DNA from: Actinomycetota bacterium
GTDB taxonomy: Bacteria > Actinomycetota > Thermoleophilia > Gaiellales > Gaiellaceae
Assembly (NCBI GenBank): GCA_013694685.1
Contig: JACDBY010000049.1
Coordinates: 1-8,622, forward strand
DNA length: 8,622 nt
Direction: 5' to 3'
Part shown: positions 1 through 7,099 of the stretch, in pieces
Layout: the number at the start of each line of letters is the position of its first letter
Position numbering within the stretch: the stretch's first letter is position 1
Made by a program: the position numbers and the translations under genes
Notes under the pieces: generated by a model
Database searches by the model: none
What the model was told of the DNA's origin: nothing
Seen by the model: the letters and a program-made list of their open reading frames with translations, nothing else

Positions 1-706
1 GTCGGCGAGGGCGGGGTCGACCGGTGTCGCGCGCGGCCGGCGGCGGGCGCCGTTCTCTCGCGCCGCACGCTCGGTGGCCCGCACTGTCATACCGTCGCGG
101 GCGACGCGGCGCGCGAGACGGATCCGCGCGTCGTCGTCCGGCACCGCAAGCACGGCCCGTGCGTGGCCCTCGGTCAGCTCGCTTCGCGCGAGCATCCACA
201 GCACCTCCTCGGGCAGCTCGAGCAGCCGCAGCCGGTTCGAGACGCTCGGCTTCGAGCGGCCGACCCGCTCGGCGACGTCCCCCAGGGACAGCTCGAACTC
301 GTCGACGAGGGATGCGTAGGCGCGCGCCTCCTCGACCGGCGAGAGATTCTCGCGCGCGACGTTCTCGACGAGCGCGAGGAGGAGCGCCTCGCGATCGTCC
401 GCGTGCCGCACGAGGGCGGGCAGCGTCTCCAGCCCGGCCTCGCGGGCCGCCCGCCACCGCCGCTCCCCGGCGACGAGCTCGTACCCGCCGGCTGACCGAG
501 GGCGGACGACGACCGGTTGGAGGACGCCCTGGTGCCGGAGAGAGTCCGCGAGGCCCGTCGTCGCCTCGGGCTCGAAGCGGCGGCGTGGCTGGCGCGGATT
601 GGGATGGATCGCGTCGACCGGGACGTGCAGGAGCTCCGGCTCGCCTCCGCCACCTCCGACGAGCACCTCGAGGCCGCGCCCGAGGCCGCGGCGCTGGGTC
701 GGCTGC

Positions 707-723
<17 letters not shown>
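1..723 (-). CDS. parB: Chromosome partitioning protein ParB (C-terminus beyond the window)
   Basis: Centromere-binding CTPase clamp that loads at parS sites near the origin and works with ParA to segregate origins. The 241 visible codons begin RRGLGRGLE (residues 11-19), a typical ParB opening. They continue with the N-terminal domain carrying NPRQPRR (42-48) and the CTP-binding GERRWRA motif (86-92). Next come ENVARENLSPVEEA (120-133), a helix-turn-helix (about 147-170) and LTEGHARAVL (183-192). The frame then enters a basic, Pro-rich linker and leaves the window before the C-terminal dimerisation domain. No ATG fits the N-terminus. I place the start at a TTG (721-723) that lies inside the end of parA (17-base overlap) and has an AAGGTGG ribosome site 9 bases upstream. 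Family assignment is firm; the start is inferred. Confidence 0.93.
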
Positions 724-1465
<742 letters not shown>

Positions 1466-1511
1466 AGGGCCAGGCTAGCCTCCGAACCGGACGCCTCGAA
1501 TACGGTCTCCA
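1466..1511. promoter_or_regulatory. Divergent promoter region, parA / methyltransferase
   Basis: Only 46 bases separate the two divergent starts. On the minus strand, TAGCCT (1472-1477) lies 6 bases before the parA GTG, with TTCGAG 17 bases further upstream as a weak -35. On the plus strand, TACGGT (1501-1506) lies 5 bases before the GTG at 1512 and 8 before the ATG at 1515. Both fit the TANNNT -10 placement of leaderless actinobacterial genes. Neither -35 is good, so this is inference from spacing. Confidence 0.4.
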
Positions 1512-1514
1512 GTG

Positions 1515-2192
1515 ATGGACGAGAAGCTCGAGCGCGCCAAGGAGCGGGCCTGGCGCGAGGTCGCCGCGATCGATGCCGCGCACGCGGCCGCCGAGCTCGA
1601 CGACGCGGGCTGGCACGCGGCGATGGCCGCTCTCGTCGTGCCCGCGTACCTCGCCGCTCCGACGGCGGAGGGCGGCTCCGGCCACTCGGGCACGGCGGAG
1701 GACTGGGAGTACTCGCGGGGGATCGTGGCGGCGGGGATCGCGGGGGAGACGTTCCTGGACGTCGGCTGCGCGAACGGCCTGTTGATGGAGAGCGTCCATC
1801 GCTGGACCGGCAGCGAGCCGTTCGGGCTCGAGCTCTCCCCCGAGCTGGCCGGGCTCGCGCGGAGGCGCAATCCGCAGTGGGCCGACCGGATCTTCGTCGG
1901 CAACGCGCTCGGCTGGGAGCCTCCGCGGCGGTTCGATACGGTCCGCACCGGGCTCGAGTACGTGCCCGGACAGCAGCGACGGGCGCTCGTCACGCACCTG
2001 CTCGAGCGGATCGTCACCCCGGGCGGGCGGCTCGTGATCGGGAAGTTCAACGAGCAGGTCGAGCGGCGATCGCTCGAGGAGGAGGTCGCGAGCTGGGGAT
2101 TCCGGGTCGCCGGTCGTGCCGAGCGGCCCCAACGCGGCGAACCGCGCATTGCGTACCGCGCGTTCTGGATCGCCCGCGTCCAGAGCTCGTGA
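1515..2192 (+). CDS. Class I SAM-dependent methyltransferase, substrate unknown
   Basis: Probable small-molecule or macromolecule methyltransferase of Rossmann fold. The ATG at 1515 gives 225 residues; a GTG one codon earlier (1512) is equally possible, and neither has a clear Shine-Dalgarno site. Counting from the GTG, motif I FLDVGCANG is at residues 81-89. An acidic residue ends the next strand (GLELSP, 105-110) and would contact the ribose of SAM. GNALGWEPPRRFDTV (130-144) fits motifs II-III, and the late strand is VTPGGRLVIGKF. The first 60 residues are helical and Ala/Glu-rich and match nothing I recognise. It stands alone on the plus strand between rsmG and parA, convergent with rsmG (19-base gap) and against the replication fork. 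It is not RsmG, which is the next gene. The substrate cannot be read from the sequence. Confidence 0.85.
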   Translation: MDEKLERAKERAWREVAAIDAAHAAAELDDAGWHAAMAALVVPAYLAAPTAEGGSGHSGTAEDWEYSRGIVAAGIAGETFLDVGCANGLLMESVHRWTGSEPFGLELSPELAGLARRRNPQWADRIFVGNALGWEPPRRFDTVRTGLEYVPGQQRRALVTHLLERIVTPGGRLVIGKFNEQVERRSLEEEVASWGFRVAGRAERPQRGEPRIAYRAFWIARVQSS

Positions 2193-2211
2193 ACAGCGTG
2201 TGCACGCGCCC

Positions 2212-2805
2212 TCAGGCGAGCGGGCGCTTGCGGGCGACGCCGGTGCGTCGCGGAAAGCCGGACGGTGTCGGGCCGAGCTTCCGCAGGAGGACGAAGCCGG
2301 GAGGTGCCTCCTCGCGACGCGCAGCGAGCCGGGTCGCGACCGTCTCGACCCGCTCGAGCTCGGCGGACGGGCCGACCCAGAGGAGGACCGCGCCACCTTC
2401 CCCGACGAGCGGGAGGCACCACTCGGCCGCGACCGGCGGTGGCGCGAGCGCCTTCGCGACCGCGACCCCGTAGGTCTCGAGCGGCTGCTCCTCGGCGCGC
2501 CCCCAGAGCACGCGGAGGTTCGGGAGCTCGGTCGTCCACTGCTCGAGGAACTCGCACTTCCGCCGCTCGGCCTCGAGGAGCGTGACGCCCCGGTCGGGCA
2601 GAGCCGCGGCGAGCGGGATGCCCGGCGTGCCACCACCGGAACCAACGTCCACGATCGGGCCGTCCTCCGCCGCGATGAGCGTGACCCCGCGGAGCGCGTC
2701 GTCGAGGAGGACCCGACGTGCCTCCGCCGCGTCGCGGAGAGCGGTCAGCCCCGGGGTCGCGACGACCGTGGAGAGCCACCTCTCGAGGAAGGGTTCATGG
2801 CGCAC
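2212..2805 (-). CDS. rsmG: 16S rRNA (guanine-N7)-methyltransferase RsmG
   Basis: RsmG (GidB) adds a methyl group to N7 of G527 (E. coli numbering) in the 530 loop of 16S rRNA, using SAM; loss gives low-level streptomycin resistance in several bacteria. This copy is 197 residues, near family length. Motif I, IVDVGSGGGTPGIPLA (51-66), is almost diagnostic. VTLLEAERRKCEFL (74-87) supplies the acidic SAM contact, GRAEE (102-106) follows, and AVAKALAPPPVAAEW (115-129) corresponds to the family's ARAVAPL segment. The start is GTG at 2803-2805; a perfect palindrome abuts it, leaving no normal Shine-Dalgarno site. It is the expected neighbour of the par genes, but here the inserted methyltransferase gene separates it from parA, and 152 bases separate it from jag. 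Confidence 0.95.
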   Translation of the reverse strand: MRHEPFLERWLSTVVATPGLTALRDAAEARRVLLDDALRGVTLIAAEDGPIVDVGSGGGTPGIPLAAALPDRGVTLLEAERRKCEFLEQWTTELPNLRVLWGRAEEQPLETYGVAVAKALAPPPVAAEWCLPLVGEGGAVLLWVGPSAELERVETVATRLAARREEAPPGFVLLRKLGPTPSGFPRRTGVARKRPLA

Positions 2806-2827
2806 GGGGCGAGATATATCTCGCCCC
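2806..2827. repeat. Perfect 22-bp palindrome at the rsmG start
   Basis: Arms GGGGCGAGATA and TATCTCGCCCC form an exact palindrome that ends at the base before the rsmG start codon. A near-copy lies 102 bp away (2908-2929). It could be an operator for a dimeric repressor, an RNA hairpin masking rsmG translation, or a REP-like dispersed repeat. The sequence alone does not decide. Confidence 0.8.
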
Positions 2828-2858
2828 GACGAGGGAGGGTCGGGAATCAGACCCCCGC

Positions 2859-2882
2859 GGGCCGACGACGTCGTCCGAGCCC
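2859..2882. repeat. Dyad in the jag-rsmG gap
   Basis: GACGACGTCGTC (2864-2875) is a perfect 12-bp palindrome flanked by GGGC and GCCC, which can extend the pairing across a small asymmetric internal loop. It lies between the two 22-bp palindromes. There is no T-tract on either side, so it is not a classical terminator. Confidence 0.4.
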
Positions 2883-2907
2883 GAGCCGGAACGACCCGGA
2901 ATCCGTA

Positions 2908-2929
2908 GGGGCGAGCTACATCTCGCCCT
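2908..2929. repeat. Second copy of the 22-bp palindromic repeat
   Basis: It has the same arms as the 2806-2827 copy (GGGCGAG and CTCGCCC) and a 6-base centre, CTACAT instead of ATATAT. The two copies agree at 19 of 22 positions. It lies about 30 bases beyond the jag stop codon. Confidence 0.75.
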
Positions 2930-2957
2930 CCCAGCCGCGAACCGGCCGAGACCCGCG

Positions 2958-3644
2958 TCAGTCGACAGCGTGCCGTGGCACGACGACGACGAAGCGGTTC
3001 GGCTCGATGCCCTCGCTTGTCGTCGCGACCTCTGGGTCGTCCTTCAGCGCCTCGTGGACGATCCGGCGCTCAACGGCGCTCATCGGCTCGAGCTCGACGC
3101 GGTGGCCGGTCGCCGATGCCTGCTCGGCGCTCCGGCGGGCGAGCGACTCGAGAGTCGCCTCCCGACGGGCACGATAGCCCGCCGCGTCGAGGACGATCCG
3201 CCGCCGATCCTCACCGAGTCGTCGGTGTGCGATCGCGTTCGCGAGGTACTGGAGCGCGTCGATCATCTGACCGTGACGGCCGATGAGGACGCCGAGGTCG
3301 TCGCCCGCGACGGTCGCCCGAACCTCGTCGTCCGTCTCGTCGATCCGGACCGCGCCGTCGAGGCCTGCGGTCGCGATCAACCGCTCGAGCAACTCACGGG
3401 CGATCGCGGCCTCGCCCTCGTCGGCCGGCTCCCCGGTCGAGGCAGGGCGTGCTGCCGTCGCAACGACGCGTGCCGGCGTGTAGCCCACGCCCAGGAGGCC
3501 GCGCTCACCCTCGCTCACGACCTGGAAGCGCACGGCCTCGCGGTCGAACCCGGGCGCGAGTCGCTCGAGCTCGCGGAGCGCCGACCACTTCGCCTCCCCG
3601 ACGGTCTCCCCACTCGACTCGACGGAGAGCTCGTCGTCGCTCAT
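2958..3644 (-). CDS. khpB: RNA-binding protein KhpB/Jag (Jag_N-KH-R3H)
   Basis: Single-stranded RNA-binding protein, also called Jag or EloR, linked in other bacteria to cell elongation and normally encoded beside yidC. It is 228 residues long. The Jag_N domain spans about 17-60 (EAKWSALRELERL ... GERGLLGVGY). The KH domain (about 78-155) carries GVLIGRHGQMIDALQYL, with the GXXG loop at G122-R-H-G125. The R3H domain (about 160-224) carries R193xxxH197. All three domains look intact. The start is an ATG that overlaps the yidC stop as ATGA, implying translational coupling. The open frame continues upstream inside yidC, but a start there would break the domain layout. It is the last gene of the rpmH operon. 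Confidence 0.95.
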   Translation of the reverse strand: MSDDELSVESSGETVGEAKWSALRELERLAPGFDREAVRFQVVSEGERGLLGVGYTPARVVATAARPASTGEPADEGEAAIARELLERLIATAGLDGAVRIDETDDEVRATVAGDDLGVLIGRHGQMIDALQYLANAIAHRRLGEDRRRIVLDAAGYRARREATLESLARRSAEQASATGHRVELEPMSAVERRIVHEALKDDPEVATTSEGIEPNRFVVVVPRHAVD

Positions 3645-4516
3645 CGACGCCTGCCTCCACCGCTGCGCTTCCGCTTCACGCGGCGCGGCGGGCCGGCGAT
3701 CTGCTTCGGCATGCCGTCCGTCGTCGGCTTCGGCGCGGTGGCGGACGGGCGACGCCCGCCGTCGGTCGGCTCCGCGTTGCTCGAGCGGGTCGGCGGCTCC
3801 TCCTTCGGAGCCGTGCGCGAGCTGCGACGCTCGGCGGCGGCTTTGAGATCCGGCTTCGGCATCAGCTGGCGCGTGACGATCCCCTGTCCCGTCGTCCAGA
3901 GGTTCGTCGTCAGCCAGTAGACCATCAGCCCGGCCGGGAAGTTGAGGATGAACGGGATGAAGACGATCGGCAGGACGAGCAGCAGGATCCGCTGCGCCTT
4001 CTGCATCGACGTAGACATGTAGTACGACGAGGTGAGCTGGCTCGCGACGTAGATGACGATCAGGAGCGGCCCCCAGCCGTCGATCGTCGGGGCGGTGATG
4101 TCGACGAGCCCCAGGAACTGGAGCGACGACTCGGGGTAGCGCGGGAAGATCTCGTCCTCGAAGTCGCGGAGGACGTAGAAGAGCGAGATGAAGATCGGGA
4201 TCTGGAGGACGATCGGCAGGCACGACGCGGCCGGGTTGATCTTGTTCTCGCGGTAGAACTTCATCAGCTCCTCGTTCTGCCGTGCGCGATCGCCCTTCCA
4301 CTTCTGTTGGATCTCCTTCATCTCAGGCGCATGCGCCTGGAGGTTCTGCATCGAGTGGATCTGACGGACCGTGATCGGCACGAGGACGAGCCGCACGAGC
4401 ACGACGAGGGCCACGATCGACCACGCCCACGAGAGCCCGACCGTGTCGTGGAACCATTCGAGCAGGCCCGAGAGGACGTCCTCGATCGGGCGCAGCGGGT
4501 TGTAGACGCCGATCAC
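3641..4516 (-). CDS. yidC: Membrane protein insertase YidC (Oxa1 family)
   Basis: Inserts and folds inner-membrane proteins, alone or with SecYEG. From the GTG at 4514-4516 it is 291 residues, the short actinobacterial/Gram-positive form without the large periplasmic domain of proteobacterial YidC. The first membrane helix (about 30-50) carries LVRLVLVPIT, with the conserved groove arginine at position 42. The cytosolic helical hairpin follows (about 60-92), then a second helix (SCLPIVLQIPIFISLFYVL, 98-116). Further helices lie near 148-162, 177-191 and 194-212, ending in FPAGLMVYWLTTNLWT. The hydrophilic tail ends in a strongly basic stretch (RRVKRKRSGGGRRR), suited to ribosome contact. I see no lipobox. 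The GTG overlaps the yidD stop (GTGA); longer open frame upstream lies inside yidD and lacks YidC sequence. Confidence 0.95.
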   Translation of the reverse strand: MIGVYNPLRPIEDVLSGLLEWFHDTVGLSWAWSIVALVVLVRLVLVPITVRQIHSMQNLQAHAPEMKEIQQKWKGDRARQNEELMKFYRENKINPAASCLPIVLQIPIFISLFYVLRDFEDEIFPRYPESSLQFLGLVDITAPTIDGWGPLLIVIYVASQLTSSYYMSTSMQKAQRILLLVLPIVFIPFILNFPAGLMVYWLTTNLWTTGQGIVTRQLMPKPDLKAAAERRSSRTAPKEEPPTRSSNAEPTDGGRRPSATAPKPTTDGMPKQIAGPPRRVKRKRSGGGRRR

Positions 4517-4770
4517 GCCGGTGCCCGCCCCGAGCAGGCTCGTCGGAAGAGCGACCTGTCGCAGACGTGGTCGACGCCGCCGTGGCTCCACGGGTTGCAG
4601 CGGAGGAGGCGCCAACCGGCGACGATCGCGCCGCGCACGAGGCCGAGCTCTCGGAACGCGTCGAGCGCGTACTGCGAGCAGGTCGGGTGGAACTTGCACG
4701 TACCGGCCGGCGTCAGCAGCCCGAACGTGTGGCGCCAGGCCTGCACGACCGCGATCCCAAGCCACTTCAT
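4513..4770 (-). CDS. yidD: Membrane protein insertion efficiency factor YidD
   Basis: Small membrane-associated protein that helps YidC-dependent insertion; its exact mechanism is not settled. It is 85 residues. The N-terminal amphipathic stretch is followed by CKFHPTCSQYALDAF (25-39) and GWRLLRCNPWSHGGVDHV (52-69), which match the family hallmarks CxFxPTCSxY and RxxRCNPxxxGGxDPV, except that the usual DPV is DHV. The conserved cysteines are at 25, 31 and 58. The start ATG overlaps the rnpA stop (ATGA), and its own stop overlaps the yidC start (GTGA). Confidence 0.96.
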   Translation of the reverse strand: MKWLGIAVVQAWRHTFGLLTPAGTCKFHPTCSQYALDAFRELGLVRGAIVAGWRLLRCNPWSHGGVDHVCDRSLFRRACSGRAPA

Positions 4771-5114
4771 GCGGTCACCTTGCCGACGACCTCGCGCAAC
4801 TCGTCGACGAGCCAGTCGTGACCTCGCGACTCGGCGGCCTCGGCGAGACCCGGTCGCGCGGCGAGCACGTAGTCGCGGCCGGCCGGCGGCAGCTCGAGCT
4901 CGACCCAGGCGGCGCGCAGCTTGCGCTTGAGGCGGTTCCGGGCGACAGCGGTTCCGACTGCGCGCGGGACGGCGAGACCCACCCGGGCGATGCCGTCGGG
5001 GTCGTCCTCGCGCGCGAACCAATGAAGCGTGATCGAACGCGTCGAGACCGACCGCCCCCGCCGGTAGACAGCGTCGAAGTCGCGCGAGCGGGAGAGTCGC
5101 TGCCGGCGCTCCAC
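4767..5114 (-). CDS. rnpA: Ribonuclease P protein component
   Basis: Protein subunit that binds the RNase P RNA and the 5' leader of precursor tRNA, helping 5' end maturation. It is 115 residues, the normal size. LSRSRDFDAVYRRGRS (7-22) is the typical N-terminal segment. ARNRLKRKLRAAW (58-70) contains the family's RNR signature (59-61) in its basic helix. LPPAGRDYVLAARPG (75-89) is the conserved late strand. The start is a GTG at 5112-5114, with GAGGAG 5 bases upstream. The open frame extends further upstream, but that part is out-of-frame rpmH sequence. It starts 14 bases after the rpmH stop, as in most bacteria. Confidence 0.96.
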   Translation of the reverse strand: MERRQRLSRSRDFDAVYRRGRSVSTRSITLHWFAREDDPDGIARVGLAVPRAVGTAVARNRLKRKLRAAWVELELPPAGRDYVLAARPGLAEAAESRGHDWLVDELREVVGKVTA

Positions 5115-5128
5115 GACGGCTCCTCGGC

Positions 5129-5263
5129 TTACGCGGAGAGGCGCTTGCGCCCCTTGGCGCGACGGCGCTTGATGATCGCTTGACCGCCGCGGGTTGCCAT
5201 GCGGGCTCTGAAGCCGTGCTTGCGCTTGCGGCGGCGGACGTTCGGCTGATAGGTGCGCTTCAC
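5129..5263 (-). CDS. rpmH: 50S ribosomal protein L34
   Basis: Large-subunit ribosomal protein of 44 residues. It starts (GTG) [20 protein letters not shown] and ends [13 protein letters not shown], a textbook L34. An AGGAAGG ribosome site lies about 12 bases upstream of the GTG. It is the first gene of the minus-strand operon, directed away from the origin, with a TATACT promoter about 60 bases upstream. Confidence 0.98.
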   Translation of the reverse strand: MKRTYQPNVRRRKRKHGFRARMATRGGQAIIKRRRAKGRKRLSA

Positions 5264-5322
5264 GGTGGAGAGGAGCCTTCCTGGTGTCGAGCCCGCACGC
5301 CTCGCAGCGCACCGGAGCGCGG

Positions 5323-5328
5323 AGTATA
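5323..5328 (-). promoter_or_regulatory. -10 element of the rpmH operon promoter
   Basis: TATACT on the minus strand matches TATAAT at 5 of 6 bases and lies about 60 bases upstream of the rpmH start. No good -35 hexamer is present; the -35 position (about 5346-5351) abuts the perfect DnaA box, suggesting control by DnaA. Confidence 0.55.
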
Positions 5329-5350
5329 GACGAGCCCTGGAGACCTCTGG

Positions 5351-5359
5351 TTATCCACA
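5351..5359 (+). promoter_or_regulatory. DnaA box, perfect consensus TTATCCACA
   Basis: Exact match, 9 of 9, to the bacterial DnaA-binding consensus. It is the only perfect box I found in the window and lies between rpmH and dnaA. Confidence 0.9.
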
Positions 5360-5367
5360 GCGGCGGT

Positions 5368-5404
5368 GACCGGCGGGTTGCCGAAACGGCTGCTCAGGCC
5401 GGTC
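5368..5404. repeat. Inverted repeat with inner hairpin
   Basis: GACCGGC (5368-5374) pairs with GCCGGTC (5398-5404). Inside, GCCG (5380-5383) pairs with CGGC (5387-5390) around AAA. There is no T-tract. It sits between the perfect DnaA box and the degenerate box cluster, so it is more likely origin structure than a terminator. Confidence 0.45.
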
Positions 5405-5436
5405 GAGTGTCGTCAGGGCAGGCACCCTCGGGGCGG

Positions 5437-5468
5437 TTCTGCACACCTGTGGAGAGTGATGTGGAAGA
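5437..5468. promoter_or_regulatory. Cluster of three degenerate DnaA boxes
   Basis: TTCTGCACA (5437-5445, plus), CTCTCCACA (5448-5456, minus) and TCTTCCACA (5460-5468, minus) each match TTATCCACA at 7 of 9 positions. The two minus-strand boxes start 12 bases apart, in the same orientation. Clustering next to a perfect box and an AT-rich island supports them, though each alone is weak. Confidence 0.55.
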
Positions 5469-5501
5469 TTCAAAATATGCTGGAAATTGCACTCTTTTCT
5501 T
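5465..5501. other. AT-rich island (possible DNA-unwinding element)
   Basis: 26 of these 37 bases are A or T, in strong contrast to the GC-rich surroundings. It starts inside the last degenerate DnaA box. It could be a site of strand opening; a second candidate lies between dnaA and dnaN. Confidence 0.45.
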
Positions 5502-5513
5502 CCACCGGGGGCC

Positions 5514-5544
5514 TTGTGGGAAGGTCGCGGCAGGGTGGTATGCT
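5514..5544 (+). promoter_or_regulatory. Probable dnaA promoter
   Basis: TTGTGG (5514-5519) and TATGCT (5539-5544) are separated by 19 bases. TATGCT matches TATAAT at 4 of 6 bases, including the key TA and final T. The start codon is 40 bases downstream, with a good AAGGAAGGA ribosome site at 5566-5574. Confidence 0.5.
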
Positions 5545-5584
5545 CGCCGCTTCCCGCGCCCCCTGAAGGAAGGATCGACCCCGC

Positions 5585-6940
5585 GTGGATACCCCTGTCG
5601 CGCCGACTGGCGACCGACTCTGGAACGACGTCTCGGTCAGACTCCGCGAGACCCTCAGCGATACGACGTACGCAACGTGGTTCTCTTCCGCACGACCGGG
5701 TGAGCTCACCCCGGAGCGGTTCACCGTCGTCTTTCCGGACGACTTCCTGCGCAGCTGGGTCGAGCGGAACTTCGGTCCCCTTCTGCGTGAAGCCGTCCTC
5801 GACCTCGCCGGGCGGCAGCTCGAGGTGGTGCTCGCGGTCGTCGCGCCCGACGAGCCAGTGGAGCCGGCCGTGTCCCCCGCTGAAGGAGTGGCCGTGCGGA
5901 CACCGCGGCCGGGGCAGAGCGCCAAGTACACCTTCGACAACTTCATCATCGGGTCGTCGAACCGCTTCGCCCACGCGGCCGCACTCGCGGTCGCGGAGTC
6001 TCCGGCGCAGGCCTACAACCCGCTCTTCATCTACGGCTCCACGGGCGTCGGCAAGACGCACCTGCTACACGCGATCGGCGCCTACGTGAGCGCCCACTCG
6101 CAAGGCATGACGACACGCTACGTGACGAGCGAGGCGTTCATGAACGACTTCATCAACGCCCTGCGTGACAAGCGCGTGGAAGGGTTCAAGCACCGCTACC
6201 GCGCCTACGACCTGCTGCTTGTCGACGACATCCAGTTCCTCGAGGGGAAGGAGCGATTCCAGGAGGAGTTCTTCCACACCTTCAACTCGCTGTACGAGGC
6301 CGGCCGCCAGATCGTGCTCTCGTCGGACCGGCCGCCGAAAGAAATCGCAACACTCGAGGACCGGCTACGGTCGCGGTTCGAATGGGGGCTTATCACCGAC
6401 ATCCAGCCACCCGACCTCGAGACTCGGATCGCGATCCTGCGCAAGAAGGCGACGACCGACGGCATCGCGGTCGCCGATCCCGAGGTCCTGACGTTCATCG
6501 CCGGGCGGGTGACGACGAACATCCGCGAGCTCGAGGGTGCGCTCACACGCGTGGTCGCGTTCTCCTCGCTGACTGGTCTGCCGATCGACTGCGATCTCGC
6601 CGAGCAGGTGCTCGGCACGCTCTTCCCGGGTGGCGGCGACCTCCAGCAGGTCACGATCGGGCGGATCCAGGAGGTCGTCTGCGACCGCTTCGGGCTCAGC
6701 CGCGAGGAGCTCTGCAGCCAGCGGCGCTCACAGGACGTCGCGTATCCGCGCCATGTCGCGATGTACCTCTCGCGCGAGCTCACCGACTCCTCGCTGCCGA
6801 AGATCGGCAAAGAGTTCGGGAACCGCGACCACACAACGGTGCTCCACGCGAACGCGAAGATCACCCGCATGATCTCCGAGGACAGATCGGTGTACAACCT
6901 TGTGCAAGACCTGACCGCAAGGATCAAGCAGCGTGGATAG
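5585..6940 (+). CDS. dnaA: Chromosomal replication initiator DnaA
   Basis: AAA+ ATPase that binds DnaA boxes, opens the origin and recruits the helicase. It is 451 residues, all four domains present. Domain I spans about 10-85 ([22 protein letters not shown]). Domain II is a short Pro/Glu-rich linker (about 86-113), much shorter than in Streptomyces. Domain III begins [19 protein letters not shown] (115-133), then Walker [10 protein letters not shown] (151-159), Walker [10 protein letters not shown] (210-218), sensor I VLSSDRPP (244-251), the probable arginine finger R264 and sensor II in RELEGAL (314-320). Domain IV has the signature [20 protein letters not shown] (399-418). The GTG start has AAGGAAGGA 10 bases upstream. 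DnaA boxes lie on both sides of the gene, so autoregulation is likely. Confidence 0.98.
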   Translation: MDTPVAPTGDRLWNDVSVRLRETLSDTTYATWFSSARPGELTPERFTVVFPDDFLRSWVERNFGPLLREAVLDLAGRQLEVVLAVVAPDEPVEPAVSPAEGVAVRTPRPGQSAKYTFDNFIIGSSNRFAHAAALAVAESPAQAYNPLFIYGSTGVGKTHLLHAIGAYVSAHSQGMTTRYVTSEAFMNDFINALRDKRVEGFKHRYRAYDLLLVDDIQFLEGKERFQEEFFHTFNSLYEAGRQIVLSSDRPPKEIATLEDRLRSRFEWGLITDIQPPDLETRIAILRKKATTDGIAVADPEVLTFIAGRVTTNIRELEGALTRVVAFSSLTGLPIDCDLAEQVLGTLFPGGGDLQQVTIGRIQEVVCDRFGLSREELCSQRRSQDVAYPRHVAMYLSRELTDSSLPKIGKEFGNRDHTTVLHANAKITRMISEDRSVYNLVQDLTARIKQRG

Positions 6941-6973
6941 ATCGCAGGTCGAGACGGTGCCGGCTCCTCTGGC

Positions 6974-7010
6974 TGTGGGTCCGGTGGACGGATCGCGCGG
7001 TGGACCCACA
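6974..7010. repeat. 9-bp inverted repeat after dnaA
   Basis: TGTGGGTCC (6974-6982) and GGACCCACA (7002-7010) are perfect arms around 19 bases. No T-tract follows, so a classical terminator is unlikely. It may be a weak transcript hairpin or part of the downstream origin module. The 159-base gap otherwise holds the box and triplet element described at 7056-7083. Confidence 0.55.
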
Positions 7011-7055
7011 CCGCTCGAACCCGCACGGCGCCTCGTCTGGCATCCGTCTTCCCCA

Positions 7056-7083
7056 TCGTCCACACTCCCTATGACTACTACGA
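7056..7083 (+). promoter_or_regulatory. Candidate basal unwinding element (DnaA box plus triplets)
   Basis: TCGTCCACA (7056-7064) matches TTATCCACA at 7 of 9 and the actinobacterial TTGTCCACA at 8 of 9. It is followed by CTCC, then the triplets CTA, TGA, CTA, CTA and CGA. The following bases run AT-rich into the dnaN start. In B. subtilis the unwinding element has the same order: box, short GC cluster, CTA-type DnaA trios. The similarity is by eye and from memory. Confidence 0.45.
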
Positions 7084-7099
7084 AAGGTTTAGAGAAGAA

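Larger units (their letters stand above)
5264..5584. other. Origin region, rpmH-dnaA intergenic (candidate oriC part 1)
   Basis: This 321-base gap without genes holds one perfect DnaA box, three degenerate boxes within 32 bases, an AT-rich island and divergent promoters for rpmH and dnaA. It also has a dyad at 5368-5404. Genes on both sides point outward from here, matching the switch of leading strand expected at oriC. The origin function is inferred from these elements and the conserved gene order. Confidence 0.8.

Noticed and set aside
2193..2211. Possible bidirectional terminator between the convergent methyltransferase and rsmG genes
   Set aside because: GCGTGTGCACGC offers only a 4-5 base stem with almost no loop and no T-tract.
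3645..4301. N-terminal extension of jag to 447 residues
   Set aside because: It is the yidC coding region in another frame; the ATG at 3642-3644 starts just before the Jag_N domain.
4517..4765. N-terminal extension of yidC to about 374 residues
   Set aside because: The extra stretch is out-of-frame yidD sequence, Arg-rich and unlike YidC. The GTG at 4514-4516 gives the normal N-terminus.
2718..4930. Long plus-strand open frames opposite jag, yidC and yidD (2718-3920 and 3449-4930)
   Set aside because: Antisense shadows of real genes: low-complexity, charged translations without recognisable motifs.
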